From Cylindrospermopsis curvispora GIHE-G1 (GTDB lineage: Bacteria; Cyanobacteriota; Cyanobacteriia; Cyanobacteriales; Nostocaceae), in contig NZ_CP060822.1 in assembly GCF_014489415.1 (NCBI RefSeq), positions 754,311 through 818,310 of the forward strand: a DNA stretch of 64,000 nucleotides, read 5' to 3'. This document shows positions 19,110 through 28,530 of this stretch, one piece after another. Numbering within the stretch: position 1 is the stretch's first letter; each line of letters starts with the position of its first letter. The translations under genes were made by a program, and so were the position numbers. The notes beneath the pieces were generated by a model. That model worked only from the letters and a program-made list of their open reading frames with translations, ran no database searches and had not been told where the DNA came from.

Positions 19110-19418
19110 TTAAGTTCGGAACTGCTCTACTGCTTCTGTATACCTGATGGGTAATACATATTCTAGGTTCTCATGGGGACGGGCAATGATATGAGTGGAT
19201 AATACTTCTCCACCATTTACCCTTTTAGCCGCTTCAATACCCGCTGCTACTGAGGCTTGAACTTCGGATACGTCGCCTCTCACAATCACGGTAACGCGTG
19301 CGCTGCCGATCTTTTCATACCCTACTAAGGTAACACGGGCTGCTTTTACCATCGCATCAGCGGCTTCTACTACTGCTGGAAACCCTTTTGTCTCAATCAT
19401 TCCTACTGCAATTGGCAT
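19110..19418 (-). CDS. ccmK2: Carboxysome shell hexamer protein CcmK (CcmK2-like)
   Basis: First gene of the carboxysome operon, encoding a 102-residue BMC-domain protein that is the likely main facet protein. [22 protein letters not shown] and [20 protein letters not shown] mark the family. I place the start at ATG 19418: the longer in-frame TTG at 19433 lies inside the SD (GAGGAG, seven bases before the ATG), so it cannot be the real start. It is divergent from ndhF4. Confidence 0.95.
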   Translation of the reverse strand: MPIAVGMIETKGFPAVVEAADAMVKAARVTLVGYEKIGSARVTVIVRGDVSEVQASVAAGIEAAKRVNGGEVLSTHIIARPHENLEYVLPIRYTEAVEQFRT

Positions 19419-19889
19419 CGCAGAACTCCTCAAAATTAAATAGGACTTTTGTACTGTGGTTGGTTAGAAATTTTTGACGGGGATGCTCATTTTGAGCGAA
19501 GCAAATACTTCTAGATCTAAGGATATGAGACCTGGGCACCCCTGGCAACATAAATTACTATAATAGTTTGTGATAAAATAGTTTTAGAAAACTTAACAAA
19601 ATTTAACTGCCCAGGAAAGCTTTAGTCAGATTAACCAGAACTCTATAAACCGGGTTGATATATGAATATATTCGCATTGAAGAAAAATTTCCCAGGTAAT
19701 AGGATTGGCACGGCAAATTGTGGTAAGTGTATAAATAATAATGAGGTCGTCAAGAGTGGGTCGAGGTCAGGACGACAATATTATGAAAAAAATATTAAAA
19801 AAACTTGATTGTGGTCAGGTTGACTTATTCTAAACCGAGATTTGTTTTAAGCCTGTTTAAGAAAGAAAAATTGGAGTCCGATGATTTAG
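19419..19889. promoter_or_regulatory. Divergent control region between ccmK2 and ndhF4
   Basis: A 471-base AT-rich region with no gene, separating two inorganic-carbon operons that run in opposite directions. It must hold both promoters. GTCGTC at 19746-19751 and GACGAC at 19771-19776, flanked by ATAATAATG and AATATTAT, form an imperfect inverted repeat that could be a regulator site. No specific CmpR or CcmR box could be assigned with confidence. Confidence 0.5.
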
Positions 19890-21746
19890 ATGAATGAGGT
19901 CTTATTATTCACAAGTTGGTTTGTGCCGTTTTATAGCCTATTGGGGGCAATTCTCACCCTGCCGTGGTGTGTGGGAATGGTTAAAAGTACTGGTCCTAGA
20001 CCTGCTGCTTATCTGAACTTGTTAATGACTATATTGGCTTTCTTCCATAGCTTGCTTGTATTTAAAAATTTTGGGGGTACGGATTCACAAAGCTTAGTAA
20101 TTAACTGGTTTGAGTTCGGCGATTTTCAGTTGAATTTTGCTTTAGAATTATCTCAGGTGAGTGTGGGAGCATTAGTGTTAATTAGCGGATTAGGTCTATT
20201 AGCTCAAACCTATGCTTTGGGTTATATGGAAAAAGACTGGTCCCTAGCACGCTTTTTTGCTCTCTTGGGATTTTTTGAAGCAGCTTTGAGTGGATTAGCT
20301 GTGAGTGATTCCTTATTTCTTAGTTATGCTCTACTGGAGGTTCTTACTCTTTCTACCTATCTACTGGTGGGTTTTTGGTATGCCCAACCTCTAGTGGTAA
20401 CAGCAGCCAGGGATGCGTTTTTAACTAAACGAGTGGGGGATTTATTACTACTTATGGCTGTGGTTATACTTTCCACTAAAGCTAATAGCCTGAACTTCTC
20501 AGATCTTTATGAGTGGGTGCAAGGGGCAAATTTAAATCCTCTGACTTCCACCTTGCTAGGTATAGCCCTAATTGCCGGGCCTGCTGGTAAGTGCGCCCAA
20601 TTCCCCCTCCATTTGTGGTTAGATGAAGCGATGGAAGGCCCAAACCCAGCTTCTGTCATGCGCAACTCTCTGGTGGTCGCTGGTGGGGCCTATGTTCTGT
20701 ATAAAATTCAACCTATCCTCAGCCTATCTCCCGTGGCTTTGAATGCCTTGATCATCATGGGTACTGTTACAGCAGTGGGAGCGACTTTAGTTTCAATAGC
20801 TCAAATTGATATTAAACGTGCCCTATCTCATTCTACGAGTGCCTATATGGGACTGGTATTTTTAGCGGTAGGAATGGAGCAGGGAGGTGTGGCTCTGATG
20901 CTGCTGTTAACCCATGCGATGGCCAAGGCACTATTATTTATGAGTTCTGGTTCTGTCATATATACCACCCAAACTCAAGATCTGACGGAAATGGGTGGGT
21001 TGTGGTCCAAGATGCCAGCAACAACAACGGCTTTTTTGGTGGGTGCAGCGGGAATGGTCACCTTGTTACCCCTGGGAAGTTTTTGGGCCATGTTAGCGTG
21101 GGCTGATGGTTTAGTGAAGATTAGTCCGTGGGTGATTGTAGTGTTAATTTTAGTCAATGGCCTAACCGCTCTAAATTTAACTAGGATTTTTCGTCTGATC
21201 TTTTGGGGACAACCTCAACAAAAAACCCGTCGCGCCCCGGAAGTGGGTTGGCCCATGGCTCTCCCCATGGTTACCCTAACAATTATGACCCTAATATTGC
21301 CAGTCATGCTTCAGCAATGGTACTTACTTCCTGACTGGGAAGATGTTGATTGGTACATAGCTGTGGCATTAGTAGGTTCCACTGTCTTGGGGGTGGTAAT
21401 CGGCTCTACCATACATCTACACAAGGGTTGGTCGAGATCGAGGATTTTGGCATGGAGATTTGTTCAAGATTTCTTAGGATATGATTTTTACATTGATAAG
21501 ATATATCGGTTGACCATAGTCGGTGTAGTAGCACTCTTATCTAAAATATCCTCCTGGTGCGATCGCTATTTAGTAGATGGTCTGGTTAATCTGGTGGGAT
21601 TTGCAGCCATGTTTGGTGGGCAAAGCCTAAAATATAGTGTTTCTGGTCAATCTCAGGGTTATATGTTAACGATTCTGGTGGTGATCAGTCTGCTTGGTTT
21701 CTTGATTAGTGGTTACTTAGGTTTACTAAACAAATTACCCTTCTAG
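19890..21746 (+). CDS. ndhF4: NDH-1 subunit 5, CO2-uptake type NdhF4
   Basis: A 618-residue antiporter-like membrane subunit (Nqo12/NuoL family) with about 15 hydrophobic helices. It shows the conserved GPAGKCAQFPLHLWLDEAMEGPNPASVMRN and AQIDIKRALSHSTSAYMGLVF blocks of the proton channel. With NdhD4 and CupB it forms the distal arm of the NDH-1MS' complex, which couples electron flow to conversion of CO2 into bicarbonate at the thylakoid. Naming as F4, not F3 or F1, rests on linkage to ndhD4 and a short CupB-like partner and on the divergent ccm operon, an arrangement I recall from Nostoc. Confidence 0.88.
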   Translation: MNEVLLFTSWFVPFYSLLGAILTLPWCVGMVKSTGPRPAAYLNLLMTILAFFHSLLVFKNFGGTDSQSLVINWFEFGDFQLNFALELSQVSVGALVLISGLGLLAQTYALGYMEKDWSLARFFALLGFFEAALSGLAVSDSLFLSYALLEVLTLSTYLLVGFWYAQPLVVTAARDAFLTKRVGDLLLLMAVVILSTKANSLNFSDLYEWVQGANLNPLTSTLLGIALIAGPAGKCAQFPLHLWLDEAMEGPNPASVMRNSLVVAGGAYVLYKIQPILSLSPVALNALIIMGTVTAVGATLVSIAQIDIKRALSHSTSAYMGLVFLAVGMEQGGVALMLLLTHAMAKALLFMSSGSVIYTTQTQDLTEMGGLWSKMPATTTAFLVGAAGMVTLLPLGSFWAMLAWADGLVKISPWVIVVLILVNGLTALNLTRIFRLIFWGQPQQKTRRAPEVGWPMALPMVTLTIMTLILPVMLQQWYLLPDWEDVDWYIAVALVGSTVLGVVIGSTIHLHKGWSRSRILAWRFVQDFLGYDFYIDKIYRLTIVGVVALLSKISSWCDRYLVDGLVNLVGFAAMFGGQSLKYSVSGQSQGYMLTILVVISLLGFLISGYLGLLNKLPF

Positions 21747-21803
21747 TCGTAGTGAATAACCGCCTAAATGCCAAATTAGCAATAATGAACTGGTGATGAA
21801 CTA

Positions 21804-23291
21804 ATGATGTTAAGTACCCTAATTTTGCTACCTTTAATTGGTGCAGCTGTGATTGGTTTTTATCCAATATCTATAACTGGAAAAACTGCCCGTCAAATCT
21901 CTCTGGCCATTGCTGGAATGATTTTTTTGTGGACTGTTTTGTTAACGATTAAGTTTGACCCTAACCAGGGGACTGTGCAATTTACCGAATCCCTGATTTG
22001 GATAGATGTGTTGGGGTTAAACTATCGTTTGGGTGTGGATGGTTTATCCTTACCTTTACTATTGTTGAACGGAATTTTGACTGTTATTGCCATTTACAGT
22101 ACTGATGAGTCAATCCAGCGTCCCAAGTTTTATTATTCCTTAATTTTTTTACTGAGTACTGGAGTAATTGGAGCTTTTTTAGCCCAAGACCTATTATTGT
22201 TCTTCCTGTTTTATGAATTGGAACTAATTCCCCTATACTTACTAATTGCCATTTGGGGAGGAATACGAAAAGGTTATGCAGCTACTAAGTTTCTCATTTA
22301 TACCGCCCTTTCAGGAATCCTAATTCTGGCCAGTTTCTTGGGAATGATTTGGTTGAGTCATTCCCCTAGTTTTGCCCTAGAAACTGTCAATGCTCACACT
22401 CTACCTTTAACCACCCAACTCTTGTTATTGGCTGGAATCATCATGGGATTTGGCATCAAAATCCCACTTGTTCCTTTTCATACCTGGTTACCCGATGCCC
22501 ACGTAGAGGCTTCCACTCCCATTTCCGTACTTTTAGCGGGAGTACTGTTGAAATTGGGAACCTATGGTCTGGTTAGATTCGGTATGAACTTATTACCCCA
22601 AGCCTGGGAATATGCAGCACCTACCCTGGCAACATGGGCAGTAATTAGTGTATTATTTGGAGCATCTTGTGCGATCGCTCAGAAGGACATGAAAAAAATG
22701 GTAGCCTATAGCTCTATTGGACACATGGGGTATGTACTGTTAGCAACAGCAGCGGCCACACCTTTGAGTGTACTAGGTGCTATCATGCAAATGGTGAGTC
22801 ACGGACTGATTTCAGCCATGTTATTCTTACTGGTAGGTGTAGTATACAAAAAAGCTGGTAGTCGTGATTTAGAGGTGCTGCGGGGGTTATTAAATCCGGA
22901 ACGGGGAATGCCAGTGGTTGGCACACTAATGATTTTAGGAGTTATGGCCAGTGCAGGTATACCGGGGATGGTAGGTTTTATTTCAGAATTTATTATCTTC
23001 CGGGGTAGTTATGAGGTTTTTCCGGTGCAAACCCTATTATCCATGGTGGGAACTGGTTTAACAGCAGTTTATTTCCTAATTTTGGTGAACCGGGCCTTCT
23101 TTGGCAGATTATCACCACAAGTAGTTAGACTACCTCGCGTATACCTGAGCGATCGCTTGCCTGCTGTAGTATTAGCGGGATTAATTATTATTTTGGGAAT
23201 TCAACCGTCATGGTTAACCCATTGGAGTCAAGCAACAGTGCAGGTCAGTGTGCAAAAACCAGCAAGCCAATTAACTCAAGTAAGTAAATGA
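21804..23291 (+). CDS. ndhD4: NDH-1 subunit 4, CO2-uptake type NdhD4
   Basis: A 495-residue subunit of the NuoM family, about 14 membrane helices. Core motifs are FFLFYELELIPLYLLIAIWGG, with the essential Glu, then KIPLVPFHTWLPDAHVEASTPISVLLAGVLLKLGTYGL, and KMVAYSSIGHMGYVLLA. It pumps protons within the same NDH-1MS'-type complex as NdhF4. Its stop overlaps the start of cupB by four bases (ATGA), so the two are translationally coupled. It begins ATG ATG at 21804. Confidence 0.9.
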   Translation: MMLSTLILLPLIGAAVIGFYPISITGKTARQISLAIAGMIFLWTVLLTIKFDPNQGTVQFTESLIWIDVLGLNYRLGVDGLSLPLLLLNGILTVIAIYSTDESIQRPKFYYSLIFLLSTGVIGAFLAQDLLLFFLFYELELIPLYLLIAIWGGIRKGYAATKFLIYTALSGILILASFLGMIWLSHSPSFALETVNAHTLPLTTQLLLLAGIIMGFGIKIPLVPFHTWLPDAHVEASTPISVLLAGVLLKLGTYGLVRFGMNLLPQAWEYAAPTLATWAVISVLFGASCAIAQKDMKKMVAYSSIGHMGYVLLATAAATPLSVLGAIMQMVSHGLISAMLFLLVGVVYKKAGSRDLEVLRGLLNPERGMPVVGTLMILGVMASAGIPGMVGFISEFIIFRGSYEVFPVQTLLSMVGTGLTAVYFLILVNRAFFGRLSPQVVRLPRVYLSDRLPAVVLAGLIIILGIQPSWLTHWSQATVQVSVQKPASQLTQVSK

Positions 23292-24412
23292 AACAGATTG
23301 AAAACAGGGTCCATCCCCTACATGAATTCATCGAGCAATTGCAAACCGGAAAGGCCCTACTCAAAGACAGTCCAGAAAATGTCTTAGAAGTTGTAGGGAT
23401 TCTCAAAAGTTATGGTGTGGTACTAGATGCTTATTCTCAAAACCTGATCTACATAGCAGATCATCAATTTTTAGTATTCTTCCCATTTTTCAAATATTTT
23501 AACGGCAAAATCTCCCTTCCCCAATTATTCCGTCATTGGTGGCACGATCGCATTAACTTTGAATATGCAGAATACTGCATGAAAACCATGATGTGGCATG
23601 GTGGTGGGGGGCTAGATTCCTATTTAGATAGCCCTGAATTTGCCCACAGAGCCCAGGCCGTAATATCAGCTAAATTCAAATACAACCTAGGGGTTATAGG
23701 TCTTAACCAGCTGTTTCCGGACTTTTTAATTGAACAATTGCGGATGTCTGCTTATTATAGTGGTCTCGGTCAATTTTGGCGAGTCATGGCTGATATCTTT
23801 CTCAGTTTATCAGATTTGTACGATATCGGAAAAATCACATCTATTCCTCAAGTAGTAGAACATATTAAAGCTGGTTTAGTCAAAGATGCCCTAAAACCAA
23901 TCACCTACCAAGTAAAAATTCGGGAGCAAGTTTATGATATTATTCCTAAGTCCATGGGATTAACATTCTTGGCCGACACAGCCATTCCCTACGTAGAAGC
24001 AGTATTTTTCCGAGGCACACCCTTTTTAGGAACAGTGTCCCTAAACGCTCAAGCATATCAGGTTCCCCCAGACCAGGCCAGATTTGAATATGGTGCTTTA
24101 TATGCGGATCCTCTCCCTATTGGTGGTTCAGGTGTTCCACCCACATTATTAATGCATGACATGCGCCATTATCTACCCGAGTACCTCCATCAGATTTACC
24201 GTCACAGTTTGAGAGGTGAAGATGACTTGCTGGTACAAATCTGTATCAGCTTTCAAAAGTCCATGTTTTGTGTGACAACCGCAGCTATTCTAGGGTTAAT
24301 GCCCTATGCCATAGATACAGGGGATCCCAGTGAACAGATAGCCAATCTAGTGTACTTGGAAAAGTGGATGGATAGATTTCAAACCTCCCGATTGCTGGAA
24401 GCAAACAATTAA
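23288..24412 (+). CDS. cupB: CO2 hydration protein CupB/ChpX
   Basis: A 374-residue protein of the CupA/CupB family, found only with NDH-1 CO2-uptake complexes, where it acts as a carbonic-anhydrase-like unit on the thylakoid surface. Recognisable blocks are the region around FFKYFNG and HWWHDRINFEYAEYCMKTMMWHGGGG, and a C-terminal MHDMRHYLPEYLHQIYRHSLRGEDDLLVQI. It lacks the extra N-terminal insertion I associate with CupA, which fits the constitutive CupB form. Translation is coupled to ndhD4. Confidence 0.88.
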   Translation: MKQIENRVHPLHEFIEQLQTGKALLKDSPENVLEVVGILKSYGVVLDAYSQNLIYIADHQFLVFFPFFKYFNGKISLPQLFRHWWHDRINFEYAEYCMKTMMWHGGGGLDSYLDSPEFAHRAQAVISAKFKYNLGVIGLNQLFPDFLIEQLRMSAYYSGLGQFWRVMADIFLSLSDLYDIGKITSIPQVVEHIKAGLVKDALKPITYQVKIREQVYDIIPKSMGLTFLADTAIPYVEAVFFRGTPFLGTVSLNAQAYQVPPDQARFEYGALYADPLPIGGSGVPPTLLMHDMRHYLPEYLHQIYRHSLRGEDDLLVQICISFQKSMFCVTTAAILGLMPYAIDTGDPSEQIANLVYLEKWMDRFQTSRLLEANN

Positions 24413-24420
24413 AACAACAA

Positions 24421-24879
24421 TCAATCGCATGCCATAGTGCGAATAATATCACCACGGGTCAGAATACCAATTACAGTACCAGCATCATCAACCACGGGGA
24501 GACGACGAACCTTGTGGTCCTGGATAATTTTTGCTGCTGTTTTCAAAGACTGATCAGGACTAATAGTGATCGGATTGTTACTCATCACTTCCCCCACAGT
24601 TTGTCCCAGAGCTTTGTGTAAATCCCGTTCGTAAGTAGCAGGGTTTTGTAAGTAAATCACACTATCCAAAAACATAATGTATGCAGGAGGAGTAATTCCT
24701 GTTTCTTGCCACATTAGATCCGTTTCTGAGATAATCCCGACCAACTTACCCATATCATCAACCACAGGCAACCCGCTAATTTGCTTCTCAGCCAAGATTT
24801 GGATTGCCTGTTTTAAAGGAGTTTGAGGATTAACCATAATCGGATTATGGGTCATCACCTGGGCAACAGTTTTAGACAT
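24421..24879 (-). CDS. Protein with two CBS domains
   Basis: A 152-residue protein made of a CBS pair: MTHNPIMVNPQTPLKQAIQIL to VVDDMGKLVGIISETDLM, then MSNNPITISPDQSLKTAAKII to VVDDAGTVIGILTRGDII. CBS pairs bind adenine nucleotides and act as energy or redox sensors; stand-alone ones in phototrophs and plants can tune thioredoxin-linked enzymes. No partner domain is fused to it. It converges on cupB, with only 8 bases between stops. Confidence 0.85.
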   Translation of the reverse strand: MSKTVAQVMTHNPIMVNPQTPLKQAIQILAEKQISGLPVVDDMGKLVGIISETDLMWQETGITPPAYIMFLDSVIYLQNPATYERDLHKALGQTVGEVMSNNPITISPDQSLKTAAKIIQDHKVRRLPVVDDAGTVIGILTRGDIIRTMACD

Positions 24880-24963
24880 GGTTCTACCTATACCTTACTA
24901 TAGAAACGGGAAAGTCAAGCTACTAACTTACTATTTAGATAATACTACTAGCAACTATCTCAG

Positions 24964-25980
24964 TTAACGGAATAAACTACTCAGAGAAGTATCCTCATGA
25001 ATACGCCAAATGGCCTCCCCAAGCAAATTAGCAACTGAAAGCACTACTAATTGGGGGAATTGATCCGCTGGAGAAATGGGAATTGTATTAGTAACTATCA
25101 CCTCCTCAAACAGTCCAGTGGAAAGACGTTCAATAGCTGGTGGCGAAAATACTGCATGGGTAGCACAAGCATATACTTGACTGGCACCTTCTTCTCGGAG
25201 TAACTTTGCTCCCTGAGTAATGGTACCTCCCGTATCAATCATATCATCGACTAAAACAGCCGTTTTGCCCTTCACATCCCCAATCACATTCAGAACTTCA
25301 GCTACATTATGAGCCTGACGACGTTTATCAATTATTGCCAGGGGAGCATCATTGAGTTTTTTAGCAAATGCTCTAGCTCGAGCTACCCCACCCACATCAG
25401 GAGAAACCACAACAATATCTTGTAGTGCTTTATTCTGTAGGTACTCCAGTAAGACTGGCGAACCATAAACATGATCAAAGGGTATATCAAAGTACCCCTG
25501 GATTTGTGCCGCATGTAGATCCATAGCTAGGACTCGATTAGCCCCTGCTTGGGTAATTAGGTTAGCAACCAATTTAGCAGTAATAGACTCTCTCCCGGCG
25601 GTTTTTCGATCCGCACGGGCGTAACCATAATAAGGAACTACTGCCGTAATCTGTCTAGCAGAAGCACGACGACAGGCATCAATCATGATTAGTAATTCCA
25701 TTAAATGGTCATTAACTGGCTTACAAGTTGGTTGAATTAAATAAACATCACAACCGCGAATAGACTCTTGAATTTGAATATACAACTCACCATCCGCAAA
25801 TCTTTTGCGGATCATGGGGCCCAAGTCCAGGCCCAAGTAGCGTGCGACTTCTTGAGCTAATTGGATATTGGACGATCCAGAAAATAATCGCAGACGTTGA
25901 TTGTCAGTCACTCCCGTGGCGACTGGGTGCATGGTTAAACTTGCAGAATTTAGCACAGCAGATCCTAGATGCGCATTCAT
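24964..25980 (-). CDS. prs: Ribose-phosphate pyrophosphokinase (PRPP synthetase)
   Basis: It makes PRPP from ribose 5-phosphate and ATP for nucleotide, histidine and tryptophan synthesis. The 338-residue class I enzyme shows RLRLFSGSSNIQLAQEVARYLG, the DLHAAQIQGYFDIPFDHV flag region, VVSPDVGGVARARAFAK and the PRPP loop VLVDDMIDTGGTI. I place the start at ATG 25980 (MNAHLGS...). The open frame runs 82 codons further, but that part has no family similarity and overlaps the divergent decarboxylase gene. Confidence 0.95.
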   Translation of the reverse strand: MNAHLGSAVLNSASLTMHPVATGVTDNQRLRLFSGSSNIQLAQEVARYLGLDLGPMIRKRFADGELYIQIQESIRGCDVYLIQPTCKPVNDHLMELLIMIDACRRASARQITAVVPYYGYARADRKTAGRESITAKLVANLITQAGANRVLAMDLHAAQIQGYFDIPFDHVYGSPVLLEYLQNKALQDIVVVSPDVGGVARARAFAKKLNDAPLAIIDKRRQAHNVAEVLNVIGDVKGKTAVLVDDMIDTGGTITQGAKLLREEGASQVYACATHAVFSPPAIERLSTGLFEEVIVTNTIPISPADQFPQLVVLSVANLLGEAIWRIHEDTSLSSLFR

Positions 25981-26117
25981 GGCGATATTATCATCAAAGA
26001 TGTAGCAGATTTCATGAACAAATGCAGAAAAATCGGGAATACCTCCATATAAATTAACACTATTTTCCCAGATTAGATTGACGATTTGTTGATTTTTTAA
26101 CTTGAGAGAGATCTTCG

Positions 26118-27590
26118 ATGTTGAACCAAAGCCAAACTCCCCTAATTGATGCCTTAAAATCCTCCATATCCAAAAACCATACCCCCTTTTATACTCCTGG
26201 ACATAAACGGGGTGCAGGAGTTTCACCCATTTTAACCGATTTGCTTGGTAAAGACGTATTTAGAGCCGATTTAACCGAACTATCAGAATTAGATAATTTA
26301 TTCGCACCTGAAAGTGCAATTTTAGCAGCACAAGAGTTAGCTGCCATGGCCTTTGGTGCTCAAAGAACTTGGTTTTTAGTCAATGGCTCTAGTTGTGGTA
26401 TTATAGCAGCAATTATGACCGTTTGTGGACCAAATCAGCATATCCTTTTACCCAGAAATATACATTCATCTGTGGTTTCTGGACTGATTATAGCTGGTGC
26501 TATTCCCATTTTTATCAATCCCCAGTATGATCAGGATGTGGATATCACTTGTAGTATTACACCTAAAGACTTACAGGTAGCTTTAGCTCAAAATCCCCAG
26601 GTTAAGGCTGTATTAGTAGTTTATCCAACCTATGATGGAGTTTGTGGCAATTTAAAGGCCATCTGTCAAGTTACTCATGAATATAATATTCCTTTAATAG
26701 TTGATGAAGCTCACGGTGCCCATCTTAGTTTTCATGATCATTTACCCATATCCGCCTTAACCGCAGGTGCGGATTTAACCATACAATCTATTCATAAGAC
26801 CCTGGGAGCTATGACCCAAACATCAATGTTACATATTCAGGGAAATAGAATTAACATTGATAGATTAAATCAAGCTCTACAATTAGTACAATCCACTAGT
26901 CCGAGTTTTATACTTTTAGCTTCTCTTGATGCAGCACGTCAGCAAATGGCTATAGATGGTCAAAAGTTGATGCAGCAAACCCTAGAACTAGCAAATATAG
27001 CTAGAAATAAAATTCAGGAAATTCCTGGTTTATCAGTTTTAGAATTGCCAAAAATTAGGCAGCCAGGCTTTTTTGATCTGGATAAAACTCGATTAACCGT
27101 GAATGTAAAAGAATTAGGCATCACAGGTTTTGCCGCAGAAAATTTCCTAATTGAAATGGGTATTGTACCAGAGGTTTCTTCCTTTGAGAAGGTCACATTT
27201 ATTATTAGTTTAGGAAATAGTGAATCAGATATTAATGCCTTGGTAAAAGTTTTTAAAAAAATCAATGATATACCCAGGTGTAGAAAATATGGGATGAGAA
27301 CCTCTACCATAATCTCCAAGATAATATTTAATTATCAGCCAGATAATAGGTTGTGTATTTCTCCCCGTGAGGCTTTTTTTGCCACAAGTGAAATTCTACC
27401 TTTAGAAAAAACAGTGGATAGAATTTGTGCAGAAAACATTTGTCCATATCCTCCAGGAATACCAATATTAATGCCAGGGGAAAGAATTACAAAATCAGCC
27501 CTAGACTATTTACAACAGGTGCAGGATTTAGGAGGAATGATTACAGGTTGTCTGGATACAAGTTGCCATACCCTCAAAGTTGTCAAATAG
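26118..27590 (+). CDS. Orn/Lys/Arg decarboxylase family protein (PLP-dependent)
   Basis: A 490-residue fold-type I PLP enzyme. HTPFYTPGHKRG near the N-terminus, VNGSSCGIIAA, VDEAHGAHLSF with the PLP-binding Asp, and SIHKTLGAMTQTSMLH, with the Schiff-base lysine, are all family marks. The C-terminal small domain has PYPPGIPILMPGERI, standard for these decarboxylases. Members decarboxylate arginine, lysine or ornithine to make polyamines; the substrate here is not determined, and it is shorter than the inducible bacterial forms. It is divergent from prs and converges on trpC. Confidence 0.88.
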   Translation: MLNQSQTPLIDALKSSISKNHTPFYTPGHKRGAGVSPILTDLLGKDVFRADLTELSELDNLFAPESAILAAQELAAMAFGAQRTWFLVNGSSCGIIAAIMTVCGPNQHILLPRNIHSSVVSGLIIAGAIPIFINPQYDQDVDITCSITPKDLQVALAQNPQVKAVLVVYPTYDGVCGNLKAICQVTHEYNIPLIVDEAHGAHLSFHDHLPISALTAGADLTIQSIHKTLGAMTQTSMLHIQGNRINIDRLNQALQLVQSTSPSFILLASLDAARQQMAIDGQKLMQQTLELANIARNKIQEIPGLSVLELPKIRQPGFFDLDKTRLTVNVKELGITGFAAENFLIEMGIVPEVSSFEKVTFIISLGNSESDINALVKVFKKINDIPRCRKYGMRTSTIISKIIFNYQPDNRLCISPREAFFATSEILPLEKTVDRICAENICPYPPGIPILMPGERITKSALDYLQQVQDLGGMITGCLDTSCHTLKVVK

Positions 27591-27606
27591 TATGGCAAAC
27601 CCTAAG

Positions 27607-27645
27607 CAAAAAAGCTCCTTCACCTCTTATGTAAGTTTAGGAGCT
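27607..27645 (-). terminator. Rho-independent terminator of the hetP-like/trpC-like pair
   Basis: On the minus strand AGCTCCT (27645-27639) pairs perfectly with AGGAGCT (27619-27613), and six T residues follow (27613-27608). It lies 12 bases past the trpC stop and fits termination of that transcript. The decarboxylase gene approaching from the other side could use the stem, but has no T-run. Confidence 0.75.
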
Positions 27646-27657
27646 GGCTTAATCAAA

Positions 27658-28518
27658 CTAACTTTTATAACTGGGACCACCAAAACCATAAATTTGGGAT
27701 TTTAACAACTCTTTCACTGCGTCCTCTAAATTTTCTTCTCGCAGTAAACAATCTCCTATTAATACCCCACTAACACCAACATTAGCCATCAAGGATAAAT
27801 CTTGAGACGTCTCAATTCCTGACTCACTTACCACCAAAATCCCCAAATTATGTAGGTGTGATTTTCTGGCAGCCATTAACTCCAGAGTAGTGTTGATATT
27901 AACAGTTAAATCCTCCAAACTGCGATTATTAATGGCAATAATACGCACATCCTCTAACCTAATAACACGGTCTAACTCCATCAAATTATGAACTTCGACC
28001 ACAGCATTCATTCCTAAATAATGAATTACCCGTAAAAGGTTATTAATTTGCTGATCCGTGAGAATGGCGGCAATTAATAAGATTGCATCTGCTCCCGCTG
28101 CTCGTGCTAAGTAAATTTGACATGGATCCAGAACAAAATCTTTACATAGAATAGGTAAAGTGACTTTATGTCGAACAATGCGTAGCTGATCAAACCCACC
28201 ATGAAAGAATTTCTGATCTGTCACAACAGATATACAAGCTGCCCCAGTTCGTTCATAGGATTTAGCAATAGACAAAGCATCAAAATCAGATGAAAGTATA
28301 TTCTCGGATGAAAATATCCTTTTCACTTCTGCAATTAAACTGGGTTTGTAAATGTTTTGTTGCAAAGCAGTGAAAAAATCTCTCACACTAGGAGCAGCAG
28401 TTAATTGACGTTGGAGAGAAGCAAGAGACATTTCCTGTTGAATTTGGGTAATCTCTAGTTTTTTGTGCCATATAATTTCTCTGATTATAGGTTCCATTGT
28501 GTTCTGTAGCATGATCAT
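27658..28518 (-). CDS. trpC: Indole-3-glycerol phosphate synthase-like protein, atypical TrpC
   Basis: A 286-residue (beta/alpha)8 barrel of the TrpC family, which closes the indole ring in tryptophan synthesis. Most catalytic residues are seen: Glu64 and Lys66 (IAEVK), Lys126 (LCKDFVLDP), the Glu of VVEVHN, the Asn of INNRSL and the Ser of VSESGI. However, the normally near-invariant SPSKG segment after EVK-x-A reads FSSEN (residues 69-73), losing the first Ser, the Pro and the Gly that shape the substrate pocket. It follows a HetP-family gene by 12 bases. It is probably a paralogue with altered kinetics or product; the usual trpC may be elsewhere in the genome. Confidence 0.85.
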   Translation of the reverse strand: MIMLQNTMEPIIREIIWHKKLEITQIQQEMSLASLQRQLTAAPSVRDFFTALQQNIYKPSLIAEVKRIFSSENILSSDFDALSIAKSYERTGAACISVVTDQKFFHGGFDQLRIVRHKVTLPILCKDFVLDPCQIYLARAAGADAILLIAAILTDQQINNLLRVIHYLGMNAVVEVHNLMELDRVIRLEDVRIIAINNRSLEDLTVNINTTLELMAARKSHLHNLGILVVSESGIETSQDLSLMANVGVSGVLIGDCLLREENLEDAVKELLKSQIYGFGGPSYKS

Positions 28519-28530
28519 AGGTAGAATGAA

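Noticed and set aside
25981-26226. N-terminal extension of prs
   Set aside because: Not similar to the family and overlaps the divergent decarboxylase; ATG 25980 fits the normal N-terminus.
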